A stretch of 64,000 bases of DNA from Synechococcus sp. PCC 7336. Lineage in GTDB: Bacteria > Cyanobacteriota > Cyanobacteriia > Thermostichales > PCC-7336. The notes under the pieces are model-generated. The model had not been told where the DNA came from. It did no database searches and saw only the letters and a list, made by a program, of their open reading frames with translations. Position numbers and translations under genes: made by a program. Each line of letters starts with the position of its first letter. Positions within the stretch are counted from its first letter, which is position 1. The stretch is from NCBI RefSeq assembly GCF_000332275.1, contig NZ_CM001776.1, positions 124,001 to 188,000 on the forward strand. The letters are read 5' to 3'. Shown piece by piece: positions 52,179 to 62,462 of the stretch.

Positions 52179-53356
52179 CCCCTTTGCGAATTGCCCTGCT
52201 CACCTATTCCACTCAACCTCGGGGCGGCGTCATTCACGCGATGGAACTGGCAGAAGCTCTTTATACCCTCGGACATTCAGTTTGTCTATTTGCCCTCGAT
52301 AAAACTGGCGCTGGCTTCCCCCGTCCCCTCAACTGCGAGGCGGTCTGTGTCCCTGCAGCGCCTGCCCCCTCAGATATCGGCGAACTGGTGCAGTGGCGCA
52401 TCCGAGAATATGTGGACTATTTCACAAAATGCGATCGCCCTTTTGACTGCTACCACGCCCAAGACTGTCTTAGTGCCAATGCTTTGGTTGCTCTGCGCGA
52501 TCGCCAGATCGTCCCCCATGTCATCCGCACCGTTCACCACATTGACGAGTTCAACAGTTCCTATCTGAGGACCTGTCAAGATCGGTCGATTTTAGAGGTC
52601 GATCGCTGCTTCTGCGTGAGTGAGTACTGGCAGCAGCAGTTGCGCGTCCATTACGGGGTGGAAGCCCTCCAAGTGGCAAATGGCGTCAATCTAAAGCGAT
52701 ATTCCCCTCAACCCAGCGGGCGAGAATCTGCTTTAAAACAGCGCTTGGGAATGTCACAATCCCCTATTTTTCTGACCGTCGGCGGCATCGAACCCCGCAA
52801 AAATTCCATTCGGCTCCTGCAGGCATTTGCCCGGGTGTTGCAGCAGCATCCCCAAGCTCAATTGGCGATCGCGGGCGGAGCGACGTTATTTGACTACGAA
52901 GCCTATCGCCAGGAGTTTTTTGCCGAAGTCGAGCGCTTAAAGATTTCCGTCGGGCAATCGCTCCTCTTGCCGGGACCCATTGCCGATGCAGACATGGCCG
53001 ATCTCTATCGCTGTGCGGATGTGTTTGTGTTTCCGTCGCTGAAAGAAGGCTGGGGGCTGGTGGCGCTGGAGGCGATCGCTTCTGGTTTACCGGCGGTCAC
53101 CTCCAATCGCCCTCCCTTCACAGAGTTTCTCGATCGCGATCGCGCCCTGTTAGTCGATCCGGAATCGCCCGAGGCGATCGCTGAGGGGATGTGCAGAGCC
53201 CTCGATGCTACAGTCTGCCAATCTCTCATCCAGCACAGCCAAGCGGTTGTCCGACACTACAGTTGGGCAACCTCCGCCCAGCTCCACCTCCGCCACTATC
53301 GACAAGTTCTCAGCGAATTTGCTAAAGGAGTCAGTCATGCCAGAAATGCAATTTAA
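52175..53356 (+). CDS. glycosyltransferase family 4, MSMEG_0565 type
   Basis: This is 393 residues from GTG 52175. The N-terminal Rossmann domain (ALLTYSTQPRGGVIHAMELA) and C-terminal GT-B domain (VGGIEPRKNSIRLLQAF and FPSLKEGWGLVALEAIASGL, containing the conserved EX7E-like pair) fit GT4. It is part of the conserved Nit1C set. The 3' end overlaps the next gene by 20 bp. Confidence 0.9.
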   Translation: MTPLRIALLTYSTQPRGGVIHAMELAEALYTLGHSVCLFALDKTGAGFPRPLNCEAVCVPAAPAPSDIGELVQWRIREYVDYFTKCDRPFDCYHAQDCLSANALVALRDRQIVPHVIRTVHHIDEFNSSYLRTCQDRSILEVDRCFCVSEYWQQQLRVHYGVEALQVANGVNLKRYSPQPSGRESALKQRLGMSQSPIFLTVGGIEPRKNSIRLLQAFARVLQQHPQAQLAIAGGATLFDYEAYRQEFFAEVERLKISVGQSLLLPGPIADADMADLYRCADVFVFPSLKEGWGLVALEAIASGLPAVTSNRPPFTEFLDRDRALLVDPESPEAIAEGMCRALDATVCQSLIQHSQAVVRHYSWATSAQLHLRHYRQVLSEFAKGVSHARNAI

Positions 53357-53624
53357 AGTGGAATGGCCGGATAGCGAGCAGGAGATCTACTACTCCCCAT
53401 CGTTGGTGATTAAAGACTATTTCTCATTAATGACCGACTATTCCGTTGATGAGTTTCTAGAACGCTCCCGAAGCGCTTTAACGATCGCTAGCGATCGCGT
53501 TCGAGCGAAATATGGATTTCCCTGCGGTCGAGCTCTCGGCGAACTCCGACGGATTGAGGGAGCTTGCGATCGCTGTAGCGATCGCGCCAACGGTACGGTA
53601 CGAATCATCCAATTTATTGAATGA
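53337..53624 (+). CDS. MSMEG_0570 family nitrogen-starvation protein
   Basis: This is 95 residues from ATG 53337 with AAAGGAG just upstream. It contains EMQFKVEWPDSEQEIYYSPS and KYGFPCGRALGELRRIE, hallmarks of the last small member of Nit1C clusters. Two C-terminal Cys may bind metal. The function is unknown. It closes the operon in this window; the flavoprotein often found in Nit1C (MSMEG_0569 type) is not here. Confidence 0.88.
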   Translation: MPEMQFKVEWPDSEQEIYYSPSLVIKDYFSLMTDYSVDEFLERSRSALTIASDRVRAKYGFPCGRALGELRRIEGACDRCSDRANGTVRIIQFIE

Positions 53625-53663
53625 GAACAATAGCTAAGAAAGTCTATATTTACACCCAATCTT

Positions 53664-54053
53664 CTACAGAAACAGGGTGTAGTCAACCGAAAAGAGTTGA
53701 CCGAGCGATCGCGCCTGCTGCTTCGATATCTCGCGCTTTCCCTGAATGACCTCCGATACGACTCCGCTAGAGCCAATAACGCCAACTAGATCTGCTTGCC
53801 GACAACCTCTTTGTTCCATAAAAAATTGCAGCATAGCATGAGGATCGGCATTATCAATAGGATAATTAATCTCTTCGTACTGTTCGATTAGATTAACCAA
53901 TAGATCGAATAGTTCAGATTCTGAATCGGACAAGTCTTTGCTCATCATGCTCTCAACAGCCGCCAATGCTTGCCGATAGTCAGCATCGCTCTTGATTAAG
54001 CGAGGGGTACGCCAAGGGAAATATGCTGCAGTCAGGTCAGAAGTAGCGGTCAT
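53664..54053 (-). CDS. higA: HigA-type antitoxin with Xre HTH
   Basis: This is 129 residues from ATG 54053: an N-terminal helical region and a C-terminal HTH (FFMEQRGCRQADLVGVIGSS and SEVIQGKREISKQQARSLG). It should neutralise the adjacent toxin and repress the operon. The order toxin-antitoxin is that of higBA. The 5' end overlaps the toxin by 17 bp. Longer starts up to 54095 are open but less likely. Confidence 0.87.
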   Translation of the reverse strand: MTATSDLTAAYFPWRTPRLIKSDADYRQALAAVESMMSKDLSDSESELFDLLVNLIEQYEEINYPIDNADPHAMLQFFMEQRGCRQADLVGVIGSSGVVSEVIQGKREISKQQARSLGQLFSVDYTLFL

Positions 54054-54357
54054 TTTTCCAGTCATTCTTGTCGTATTCAGCGTGGGTAAAAACATATTTA
54101 ATGAAGATTATTTGTCGCGTATATTGAATATCTACTATCAAGCGATATCTATTTCCTCGGATATTGAAGACAGTAAAGTTACCAACTGCTTCAGCGGAAG
54201 GGAACTGTGACTGCACATCAAGCAAATCAGTCCATCGCGCTTTAAGTGCTGCTTTGTACCAGCTATTGAGTGACTGCTTGGCATTAGCGTGCTTGTCGAT
54301 AAACTGGCGCAGCCTGGATTTGCTGATTACACGCAACTGGGTATCTCTACACTGCAC
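54037..54357 (-). CDS. higB: HigB-type mRNA interferase toxin
   Basis: This is about 100-106 residues: LRVISKSRLRQFIDKHANAK, SWYKAAL, NFTVFNIRGNRYRLIVDI and FTHAEYDKNDWKN, all typical of HigB in the RelE superfamily. It cleaves mRNA on the ribosome. The start is GTG 54357 or TTG 54336; the latter matches the usual N-terminus. Confidence 0.88.
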   Translation of the reverse strand: MQCRDTQLRVISKSRLRQFIDKHANAKQSLNSWYKAALKARWTDLLDVQSQFPSAEAVGNFTVFNIRGNRYRLIVDIQYTRQIIFIKYVFTHAEYDKNDWKNDRYF

Positions 54358-54481
54358 CTATCCTCTCACAATGAGAGCAACGCTGCAAGTTACTGCGCTA
54401 ATCTCCTCCAAGGCTTTTTTGAGACGTTTGCATGTCTGTATCGTGTTGAAAGAACCAAAATGCTTTTACGGATCGTTGACT

Positions 54482-56611
54482 TCAATTCGTTTGCCGAACT
54501 TCGCCAGTCTTTGGATCGATGGAATAGATGGTCTGTGAATCGTATCCAACGACCACAGCTAAATAATCGCCATTGCTGGCTAGTTGGATGAGTGGCAGCG
54601 CCTCAGACGCCGCCGCAAGATAGTGAGACAATTCAATCCGTCTGACTAGACTTCCGTCAGTGCGCAATTCCACCAGTCGGTGAGGACCCTTGCGGTCACC
54701 CCAATTGGTTTCAATGCCGAACAGGCGATCGTGTTGGGGCGAGTAGGCGATCGCTTCGAGATCGATATTGTTCAAGCTATGTGCCGCCACCCACTCGTTT
54801 GTGTCAACTCGATACTCGTACAGGTATCCTTCACCTCCCAAAGTAGCGACAAACATTCGGCGACGCTCGGGATCGTAGGTAATCCCCTGAGTCCAACTGA
54901 GTTCGGGGAAAGTAGGCGGAATCGTCATTTCTGTAACGGTCCCAGTCTCTAAATCGATTTCGTACAGACTGTGATTGCTGATGGCATAGGCTGCAGAGGA
55001 GTCGGGAATGGTAGCAACATCGGTCAATCTTACGGACAGCGATCGCCTGACTTCGGGCGAGGAGCCAGACCAAGAAAATTCTGTTAGGGCACTGTTGACT
55101 GAGTTACGGCTAATTATGACATCTGGTCTAGTGCTGACCAGATCGAGGGCATAAAATCTGCGCGCATTTGGAGGGGGACCGACAGGGGGTGGATCGTCCG
55201 ATGCAAAGCGCACGACATCAACGCGTTCAAACGGTTCTGGTTCGAGGCCCACATTCTCGAGAACTACACCTAAGTCCGCAGTTGGAGAGGGCGATCGCAC
55301 AAATAATCTAGCTACAAGAAAAATACTATATAGAGTCAGTAGAGAGCCAAAAACGCCCCGCAGAATTATCAATTTGGTATTTTTTTCTCCAGAAACTTCA
55401 GGCAGATTGGGTTGGGATAAACGGTCTTCCCGATATCGATGTAGTAGCGGGAAATGGCGGCTTAACCACGGGGTAATTTGAAATAAAACACGATTGAGGA
55501 CCCGAGTTGGGCTATTTGAGATCTCTAGCGGACGAGCGCTAGCCTGTGGCTCGATCCACGGATTGGAGACTACTTCTGGTTGGGAAAAGTTCCGAGGGAT
55601 GGATGCAGGCTCGGGTCGAGACTGCTGAGTTGTAGCTGTAGGCTCATCTTCTGGAAGTCGGCGATCGCCAAATGCTTTTGGCGTCAATGAGTTGGGCTTG
55701 ACATCAGCTTCTACAAAGGGGCCGACTGCTGGTTTGAGGATCTCGTTAGTCCCGTTTGACTTGGGTTCAGGTAGAAACGGAGCAAAATCTGCAAGCACTT
55801 CTTCAACTGATTGATAGCGATGACTCACCGCCTGCTCCAACAGACCGTCTAAAATCCACCCGAGGTCTTCGCTAATCGACTGCAGGAGAAAGTCATCCCA
55901 AACCCAACGATCGGTATGAATGTCGAACAGTGTAAACGGCGAAATTTGGGTGAGTAGATAAATACAGGTCACCCCGAGACTGTACAAATCGCTGGCAAAA
56001 AATGCTTGACCGCGCAATTGCTCGGGAGCCGCATATTCAGCACTGCCAATGGTGGTGCCGTAGCCAGCTATTAGAGTTCCCGTCGCAAACCTCGCTGCCC
56101 CATAATCCACCAAAACAAATTGACCGTCCTGCTTGCGGCGAATAATGTTGGCCGGTTTGACATCGCGATGAATAATATTCTGGCTGTGGATAAATTGCAG
56201 CGTGGGCAACAAATTGGTCAGCAATCGCCAAATTTGCGCTTCGCTAAAGGGGCCGAGCTTCTCCAGCTCCTCTTCGAGATTCGGGCCTTCGATAAATTCT
56301 TGAATCAGATAGCGATGCTGCCCCGCTTCGAGATAGTCGAGACAAGTGGGAATGCAATCGTGATTGCCCAGCTCCTTGAGTCGAGCAGCTTCCTGCTCGA
56401 ATAGCAGTGACGCCTTATCTGCGTGCAGTTGATTTTGGGGTTGGAGAAAAAATTGCTTGACCGCACAACGGGGCTTGCTGGGCTGGCTCTCGTCAACCGC
56501 CAGAAACGTCCGGCTAAAGCCCCCTTGGCCAATCTGATGGAGGATGCGGTAGCGATCGCCGATAAGACCTTCTACCGGATTGGATGAGTTGGAGGTGGCA
56601 TCTGGAATCAT
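54482..56611 (-). CDS. Hanks-type Ser/Thr protein kinase with C-terminal sensor-like domain
   Basis: Residues about 15-280 are a kinase domain: glycine loop IGQGGFSRTF, Lys in CAVKQF, catalytic HRDVKPANI, DFG replaced by DYG (LVDYGAARF) and APE in SAEYAAPEQL. A Pro/Ser-rich linker follows, then one membrane helix (around 425-445). The extracytoplasmic C-terminal part has repeated strands such as YDPERRRMFVATLGGEGYLY and YSPQHDRLFGIETN, like a beta-propeller. The kinase is therefore cytosolic and may sense an outside ligand. I chose ATG 56611; TTG 56662 is open upstream. Confidence 0.9.
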   Translation of the reverse strand: MIPDATSNSSNPVEGLIGDRYRILHQIGQGGFSRTFLAVDESQPSKPRCAVKQFFLQPQNQLHADKASLLFEQEAARLKELGNHDCIPTCLDYLEAGQHRYLIQEFIEGPNLEEELEKLGPFSEAQIWRLLTNLLPTLQFIHSQNIIHRDVKPANIIRRKQDGQFVLVDYGAARFATGTLIAGYGTTIGSAEYAAPEQLRGQAFFASDLYSLGVTCIYLLTQISPFTLFDIHTDRWVWDDFLLQSISEDLGWILDGLLEQAVSHRYQSVEEVLADFAPFLPEPKSNGTNEILKPAVGPFVEADVKPNSLTPKAFGDRRLPEDEPTATTQQSRPEPASIPRNFSQPEVVSNPWIEPQASARPLEISNSPTRVLNRVLFQITPWLSRHFPLLHRYREDRLSQPNLPEVSGEKNTKLIILRGVFGSLLTLYSIFLVARLFVRSPSPTADLGVVLENVGLEPEPFERVDVVRFASDDPPPVGPPPNARRFYALDLVSTRPDVIISRNSVNSALTEFSWSGSSPEVRRSLSVRLTDVATIPDSSAAYAISNHSLYEIDLETGTVTEMTIPPTFPELSWTQGITYDPERRRMFVATLGGEGYLYEYRVDTNEWVAAHSLNNIDLEAIAYSPQHDRLFGIETNWGDRKGPHRLVELRTDGSLVRRIELSHYLAAASEALPLIQLASNGDYLAVVVGYDSQTIYSIDPKTGEVRQTN

Positions 56612-56806
56612 GGTGGCAGCGTTACAGAAGTGTCGCGAACTCCAGTATAATTTGATTTTCAAGGCTGTCCCGCAAATCCTCTATGCCTGGGACTTCCACG
56701 AGAAGGACTTTTATCGCCATTGACATCGCGGCCACTGTCAGAACTAGCAGCAAAATCGATTCCGATCGGATGGCAGCATTGCTCGGAGAAAGTTCTGGGT
56801 TAAGAC

Positions 56807-57253
56807 TTAAGACGGTTGAATGGGATCGCCTTCGGGAGGATGCCGATCGAGCTGACGATCGGCTGCGCGAATTGCGATCGTCCTTTGCCGATTTAAGACC
56901 AAGACTGCCACAGTTGCCCGCCCAGTTGGGGTGAGACCCACAATCGACAGACCGTCTGCCGACCAAATGAAGTGGTCGCTCCATTGCATTTGTCTCGGAT
57001 GGAAGAGAGAGGTGCTTTTCCCTGTCAGCAGATCGATCCCCGTCAATTGGTTTGACTTTCTGCGATTGCAGTGAAAACAAGCTAGAGCCAAGTTGTCGAG
57101 AGTATCGTCGCCTCCAGCAGATAGAGGTAGGACATGGTCTATCGTAAAACGGATGTACTGCCATTGCTCGCTAGCATGACAGTATTCACACAAGTAATGG
57201 GCTCGCTGTCGGACTCTCTGCCGGACGGATGCGGAAAGCTTGGTGCGAGCCAC
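56807..57253 (-). CDS. HNH endonuclease family protein
   Basis: This is 148 residues with an HNH core of about 75: CEYCHASEQWQYIRFTIDHV, then LALACFHCNRRKSN. Two CxxC pairs bind zinc, and the His-Asn-His set is in place. In cyanobacteria such proteins are common and mostly uncharacterised. It lies 11 bp after a small acidic protein gene on the same strand; the pair recurs as a unit in cyanobacteria, from memory. Confidence 0.85.
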   Translation of the reverse strand: MARTKLSASVRQRVRQRAHYLCEYCHASEQWQYIRFTIDHVLPLSAGGDDTLDNLALACFHCNRRKSNQLTGIDLLTGKSTSLFHPRQMQWSDHFIWSADGLSIVGLTPTGRATVAVLVLNRQRTIAIRAADRQLDRHPPEGDPIQPS

Positions 57254-57264
57254 TCGTGCGATCC

Positions 57265-57534
57265 CTAGGTTGGCTGTCCGAGGGCGAGGTTGCGCACAGT
57301 GCGATTCACCAGGCTGAGGTAATCGTCAATGACTTCGTAGCGATCTAATTCTTCTTCTTCTTTTGGGCTGAGAGTAGACTCGCGCTGTTTGGACAATAAC
57401 GCCTCAATGTGAGACTGCACGAACTGGGAGGCTCTAAAAACAGGAATTCCTTCTTCCAAATCAATTCGTACAGCCCCTTCAACGGGTAATGACTCGGGTA
57501 GGCGATCGAGTTGTGGCAGCGAGGGCAAGAACAT
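57265..57534 (-). CDS. small conserved protein paired with the HNH nuclease
   Basis: This is 89 residues from ATG 57534 (an upstream ATG at 57609 is open). It contains VRIDLEEGIPVFRASQFVQ and EEEELDRYEVIDDYLSLVNR, a pattern seen in cyanobacterial proteins encoded next to HNH nucleases. It is acidic, with helical content in the second half. It may be an inhibitor or subunit of the HNH protein; this is a guess from gene order. Confidence 0.7.
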   Translation of the reverse strand: MFLPSLPQLDRLPESLPVEGAVRIDLEEGIPVFRASQFVQSHIEALLSKQRESTLSPKEEEELDRYEVIDDYLSLVNRTVRNLALGQPT

Positions 57535-58258
57535 AGCACCCACCAAAAACTGTGGCGAGTCAATTATATCTGTCACTGTCTTCCTACATCTGCTGGGCAT
57601 AAACCTCATCCATGTTGAGACCTGGAGTTTTTAGGCATTGCACTCAGCCCCCTAAATCCCCCACCAGTGGGGGACTTGTGAAAGGTTCTCGACTTCGTTC
57701 TACAGCTTTAACAACAGCGATCTCGTTCCCCGTCTCCCAAAGCCAGCTAGTCCTGTAGTCAAGTCCCCCAGAATGGGGGATTAGGGGGCGAATGCAGCGA
57801 GTGACAGCGCTAGTGAGATCGGCTAATAGGCATCTCCTCAAAACTACGGGTTTCAGACTAGATGCGGTTTATATAGCGGTTTCGGGATGAATGAGGTACA
57901 TCAAAAGCTTTGCCATGACAACGTTACAGATGCCATGCTATACCTCACTCCAATGAAAACTGCTATAAGCAGCGAGATTGACGAGCCCCCAACCTTTTTT
58001 TGCCGTCCGTGCCCGCGCATCAACATTGCCGATGCCGTAATGACGAGATCCATAACATTTAGGCGAACCGATCGCATCCTGTGGCAAGCACTGGATTTTA
58101 GCTGAGGTTCTGTTCTCCCTTTCAATATCAACGTGCCATACCCTTTCATCGTGACAATTTATTCATCGTGACAAATTATCGCAAATGCTGGGTTAAAGTC
58201 TCAGTGAGTCCCTGGCTTGAGTACGATAGAAACAATTGAAGTCTCGAACGGTCCATCC
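57535..58258. other. intergenic region containing a MITE
   Basis: The only clear structure is an inverted-repeat element at 57647-57789. The rest has no gene I can support; a 72-codon frame at 57887 lacks a ribosome-binding site. Confidence 0.5.
57647..57789. repeat. 143-bp MITE with CCCCCTAAATCCCCC ends
   Basis: The left end (57647-57677) and the right end (57761-57789) are inverted repeats of about 30 bp with a few mismatches. Each also folds into its own small hairpin (CCCCCACCAGTGGGGG on the left, CCCCCAGAATGGGGG on the right). There is no coding capacity. Similar CCCCTAAATCCCCC repeats are dispersed in many cyanobacteria. Confidence 0.75.
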
Positions 58259-58909
58259 ATGCGTGAGACAAAATATTCGCTGCTCGACCTGCAAAAGCGC
58301 TATCGCATCGATCTAGATGAATTAACACAGTGGTTGCAGTTGCTCGACATTGAAATTTATCCCCATGCTGACGGGGTCGATCGCCATGCGGCAGTGGATG
58401 AAGAAGAACTGCCGCTCCTCGACGCCCTCCACCGCCACCTCCAGGCGGGAGGCAAATTAGCAGAGTTTTCGGGGGCGATGCTGCCCGAGGTCTTGCCCGC
58501 CAGCAACTTATCTCCCCAACCCGGCGATCGCCTCCAATCGATACCGCGATCGCCAATGCTGGCTCCCCTGCCCCGCTTGCTGTCAGACGACGATCGGTAT
58601 GGGAGCAACAATAATGGCGATCGCCTGTCTTTAAGTCAATTGAGAGAGCAGTTCGAGTTTTTAGACGACTGCGCAGCCCGCCTGTGGTTGCTCACCACCG
58701 AGCAGGTGTGTTCCATCACGGGGCTCAAAGCCAGTACGCTATTGGCCCGAGTCAAAGCAACAGGCGACTGTCGCTGGCAGTCGTGGACGTTTACCCGTGC
58801 GGGACGTCAGGGTCGCGAATCTCTCTGGAAGGTGGGCAGCCCTCGCATTACCTCCTCTGTCGCCATTGAGCTAGCAGGCAAGAAATCCAAGGTTCATTCG
58901 ACCAATTAG
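58259..58909 (+). CDS. protein of unknown function with MerR-like N-terminus
   Basis: This is 216 residues from ATG 58259 (TTG 58217 would add 14). The first ~75 residues (YSLLDLQKRYRIDLDELTQW) look like a small helix-turn-helix similar to MerR-type domains in cyanobacterial proteins. A linker and a C-terminal region with a second HTH-like unit (LTTEQVCSITGLKASTLLAR) follow. It is probably a DNA-binding or regulatory protein. I do not recognise a named family. Confidence 0.65.
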   Translation: MRETKYSLLDLQKRYRIDLDELTQWLQLLDIEIYPHADGVDRHAAVDEEELPLLDALHRHLQAGGKLAEFSGAMLPEVLPASNLSPQPGDRLQSIPRSPMLAPLPRLLSDDDRYGSNNNGDRLSLSQLREQFEFLDDCAARLWLLTTEQVCSITGLKASTLLARVKATGDCRWQSWTFTRAGRQGRESLWKVGSPRITSSVAIELAGKKSKVHSTN

Positions 58910-59046
58910 CTCAATTTTGCGGAAACCCTGCACTCCACCGCTGGCCCCGCTTCCAGGCGGTCCCCTCAATCGGGTTAAATTTTGGTTGAATTCCGTTCCA
59001 GATCGGATAGAACTGGCTATGGTGGGGAGAAAGTGAGGGTTAGCCC

Positions 59047-59706
59047 GTGCGAGCTTGGGGTTTAGCAGTTCTGGCAGGGTTAGCGGTGGCCGCCCCAGCG
59101 GCGGCACAGGTGCCGGAAGGACCCATCTGCCAGGTGGACCGAGAATTTGGCTTGCGCTGCCAGCCCCTGCGCCGCCCTTCGCGCTTGCAGGAAAGGTCCA
59201 CCTACTCTGCCACCCTCTCCAGCGATCGCGATCGCTTGCTAGACATCGGTCGCCAGCGGTTCGACGCGGGGGACATACAGGGAGCCATTGCTTTTTACAC
59301 GCAGGCGATCGACCGCGACAGCCGCTCTGCTGAAGCCTTTGCCCTTCGCGCCACAGCCTATCTCTCTAGCGACAATCCCCAACAGGCCGTCAGAGATTAC
59401 AGTCAGGCGATCGCAGTGGGTACGGGCGATCCCTTGACCGATGCGGCTAACTACGTCGGGCGCAGTTTTGCCCACAGTCGCTTGGGCCAAGCCCGAGAGG
59501 CGATCGCCGATGCCACTCAAGCCATCTCCCTCCATCCCTCCTTTGCCGCAGCCTACGCATTGCGAGGCAATGCTCGCATATCCTTGCAAGATTCCAGTGG
59601 TGCTTGCGCCGACTGGCAGCAAGCCGCACATTTGTACTGGCAAAGGCAGGAATTCGACCGCTACTCCGGCACATTGACACAAATCCGCTCAGTCCCCTGT
59701 CGGTAG
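59047..59706 (+). CDS. exported TPR protein
   Basis: This is 219 residues from GTG 59047, with GAGGG upstream. A signal peptide (LAVLAGLAVAAPAAAQ) with an AxA-type cleavage site is followed by a Cys pair and three TPR motifs (GDIQGAIAFYTQAIDRDSRS and similar). It is predicted periplasmic and would scaffold protein contacts; the partner is unknown. Confidence 0.85.
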   Translation: MRAWGLAVLAGLAVAAPAAAQVPEGPICQVDREFGLRCQPLRRPSRLQERSTYSATLSSDRDRLLDIGRQRFDAGDIQGAIAFYTQAIDRDSRSAEAFALRATAYLSSDNPQQAVRDYSQAIAVGTGDPLTDAANYVGRSFAHSRLGQAREAIADATQAISLHPSFAAAYALRGNARISLQDSSGACADWQQAAHLYWQRQEFDRYSGTLTQIRSVPCR

Positions 59707-59950
59707 CCCGTGCGTTCGCTCGGTTTGAGGCTTATAGAGGGAATTTCAGGGCGATCGAGAGATTAGTGCTAGAATCTGCTTATGTAATTTCACTCAATGA
59801 CTGGGTAAATACTTAACTTAGTTCGATCCACAGAATCGATATACATTCGTCGACTATATATTCGTCGGTTCCATTGGGTAGGTGCGGCAGTCGATTCTCT
59901 TCTCGTCCATTGATTTGTCTAGCCATAGAGCGGTTAGGGGGCAGTTCTGA

Positions 59951-60835
59951 ATGGGTAGCACCATCTCTACGCAATTAGCTCAATATTTGCAACCGTGGGA
60001 TCGATGCATCACTCGCGCAAGTGGGATCGCAAAATACCCGATCGCCAACCCCAGCCCCGCCTTGCTGGCCAATCGCTATTATTTTAGCCGCCCGGAATGG
60101 GCGAGAGAATATTTTGAGGCGTGCCACCGCAACGAGACATTTGAAGCCCGTTGGAGGGCAGCCCTCGGCAGTTGGGATGGCAAGGTGGTGGTAGATATTG
60201 GCTGCGGTCCGGGCAATCTGTACGCCACCCTCGGAGGGAAACCCGAGCTGCCGATCGGGGTTGATGTCTCAGAGAAAACTTTGGAGATGGCGCAGGAGAT
60301 GGGATACGCGCCCCTGCTGGCAGATGCCCACGATCTTCCCCTCAAGTCTGGCTTTGCAGATGTTGTCGCCTTAAATGCAACCTTGCACCATTGCGATAAC
60401 ATGCCTCGGGTCTTAAGTGAGGCCGCCCGTTTAGTTCGCCCGAACGGCCTGCTGATTACCGATTGCGATCCTCAACAGTCAGCTTGGAACTTTCGAGGTC
60501 TGGGATGGTGGTTGTGGCGGTTGAGGTTGCCCGTGTATCGCTGCATTCAGCGGGGCGGGCATCGATCGATCGAGCAACAAAGATGGTGCGAAGCCTCGGA
60601 AGTTCACCACAGGCCGGGATATGGCGTCACGCCGAGCTTATTCCATCAGGTTTTAAGGCCGTTAGGGTTTGACGTCCAGGTTGTACCCCACAACCATACC
60701 GTTGGCGTACAGGCGTTAAAGGGAGACTGCGGTCGGGCGGCCAGCAAATATCGCTGGGCTCAACGACTCTCCGGGATCGACCCCGATTCTGTGGAGGCAG
60801 CCCTGTCATTAATGTGCATTGCCAAAAAGCGCTAA
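59951..60835 (+). CDS. class I SAM-dependent methyltransferase
   Basis: This is 294 residues. Motif I is VVDIGCGPGNLYATL, followed by PIGVDVSEKTLEMAQEMG and the post-motif region LPLKSGFADVVALNATLHHC. The fold is that of small-molecule methyltransferases of the UbiE/Methyltransf_11 type. The substrate is unknown. It lies 81 bp before lysS on the same strand. Confidence 0.87.
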   Translation: MGSTISTQLAQYLQPWDRCITRASGIAKYPIANPSPALLANRYYFSRPEWAREYFEACHRNETFEARWRAALGSWDGKVVVDIGCGPGNLYATLGGKPELPIGVDVSEKTLEMAQEMGYAPLLADAHDLPLKSGFADVVALNATLHHCDNMPRVLSEAARLVRPNGLLITDCDPQQSAWNFRGLGWWLWRLRLPVYRCIQRGGHRSIEQQRWCEASEVHHRPGYGVTPSLFHQVLRPLGFDVQVVPHNHTVGVQALKGDCGRAASKYRWAQRLSGIDPDSVEAALSLMCIAKKR

Positions 60836-60916
60836 GGTCGGCCGAGCATCTAACATCCCTTGGAGCGCAAGCCAATCGTCCCCTAGACTGTTGGAGGTCT
60901 GAAACATCTCGTTCAC

Positions 60917-62458
60917 ATGTCTACTCCACCTGCTTCTCCCGATCGACCGCCAGAGGATATCGATGCTCTCAAAGCCGCGCGCATCGAGAAAGTGCATCAA
61001 TTGCGATCGCAGGGAATCGAACCCTATGCCTACCAGTTCGATCGCACCCACATGGCCCGAGATCTGCAAGACAAATATGCCGATCTGGCGGCTGGGGAAG
61101 AAGTCGGCGATCGCGTTTCGATCGCCGGTCGCATCATGTTGCGGCGCGTCTTTGGCAAACTGGCCTTTTTCACCCTGCAAGATGATTCCGGTACCATTCA
61201 GCTCTATCTAGATAAGCAGCGGATTGGTGCGGGCATGGGGGAAGGGGCCTTCAACACCCTGAAAAAAATGACCGACGCAGGCGACTGGTTGGGAGTTTCG
61301 GGAACCATCAAACGCACCGATAAAGGGGAATTGTCGGTGGCAGTGGACGAATACCAAATCCTGAGTAAGTCGCTGCTGCCACTCCCCGACAAGTGGCACG
61401 GGCTCAAAGATGTGGAAAAGCGCTATCGCCAACGCTACATCGACATGATGGTCAATCCAGAGGTGCGCGAAACCTTTCGGCAGCGGGCGATCGTCGTGCG
61501 TACGATTCGCCATACCCTCGAAGATCGCGGCTTTTTAGAAATTGAAACCCCCGTCTTGCAGTCGGAAGCGGGGGGGGCCGAAGCGCGTCCGTTTAGCACC
61601 CACCATAACGCCCTCGGTCTCGATCTATTCCTGCGCATTGCCACCGAACTCCATCTCAAGCGTCTCGTTGTGGGCGGTTTCGAAAAGGTGTTCGAATTGG
61701 GCCGTATCTTCCGCAACGAAGGCATCTCCACCCGCCACAACCCCGAGTTCACTTCTGTCGAGGTGTATCAAGCCTACGGCGACTATCGCGACATGATGGC
61801 CCTGACCGAGACGATAATTGTCAACTGCGCCCGAGCGGTATTGGGTACCACAACGTTGACCTATCAGGACGAGGCGATCGATCTGACCCCCCCTTGGCGT
61901 CGGGTGACGATGCACGACTTAGTGCAAGAGAAGACGGGGATTGATTTCGAGCAATTTGCCGGTAAACCGGCAGATGAGGCGCTCGCGGCAGCAAAGACAG
62001 CAGTCGCCGGTTTGAATCTGAAGGGCATGGAGGACTGTGACAGTTTGGGACTGCTGTTAGTCAAGACCTTTGAGGATTGCTGCGAAGCGGATCTGCGCCA
62101 GCCCACGTTCGTGCTGGATTATCCGGTGGAAAACTCGCCGCTGGCTCGGGTGCATCGCTCTAAGCCCGGATTGGTGGAGCGGTTCGAGCTCTTCATTGTC
62201 GGTCGCGAAACGGCAAATGGCTATTCGGAGTTGAACGATCCGCTCGATCAGCGCGCTCGCCTAGAAGCTCAGGCGGCCCTCAAAGCTGCTGGCAACGAAG
62301 AAGCGCACTTTTTAGATGAGGACTTTGTCACGGCGATCGAACACGGCCTCCCCCCCACAATGGGTCTGGGGATTGGCATCGATCGCCTTTGCATGCTGCT
62401 GACCGACTCCGCTAGCATCCGCGATGTTATCGCTTTCCCCCTCTTGCGCCCCGAGTAA
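60917..62458 (+). CDS. lysS: lysyl-tRNA synthetase, class II
   Basis: This is 513 residues with an OB-fold anticodon-binding domain ([20 protein letters not shown]) and a class II catalytic core: motif 2 [20 protein letters not shown] and motif 3 [13 protein letters not shown]. The ending [12 protein letters not shown] is typical. The length is normal. It charges tRNA-Lys. Confidence 0.97.
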   Translation: MSTPPASPDRPPEDIDALKAARIEKVHQLRSQGIEPYAYQFDRTHMARDLQDKYADLAAGEEVGDRVSIAGRIMLRRVFGKLAFFTLQDDSGTIQLYLDKQRIGAGMGEGAFNTLKKMTDAGDWLGVSGTIKRTDKGELSVAVDEYQILSKSLLPLPDKWHGLKDVEKRYRQRYIDMMVNPEVRETFRQRAIVVRTIRHTLEDRGFLEIETPVLQSEAGGAEARPFSTHHNALGLDLFLRIATELHLKRLVVGGFEKVFELGRIFRNEGISTRHNPEFTSVEVYQAYGDYRDMMALTETIIVNCARAVLGTTTLTYQDEAIDLTPPWRRVTMHDLVQEKTGIDFEQFAGKPADEALAAAKTAVAGLNLKGMEDCDSLGLLLVKTFEDCCEADLRQPTFVLDYPVENSPLARVHRSKPGLVERFELFIVGRETANGYSELNDPLDQRARLEAQAALKAAGNEEAHFLDEDFVTAIEHGLPPTMGLGIGIDRLCMLLTDSASIRDVIAFPLLRPE

Positions 62459-62462
62459 GGAT

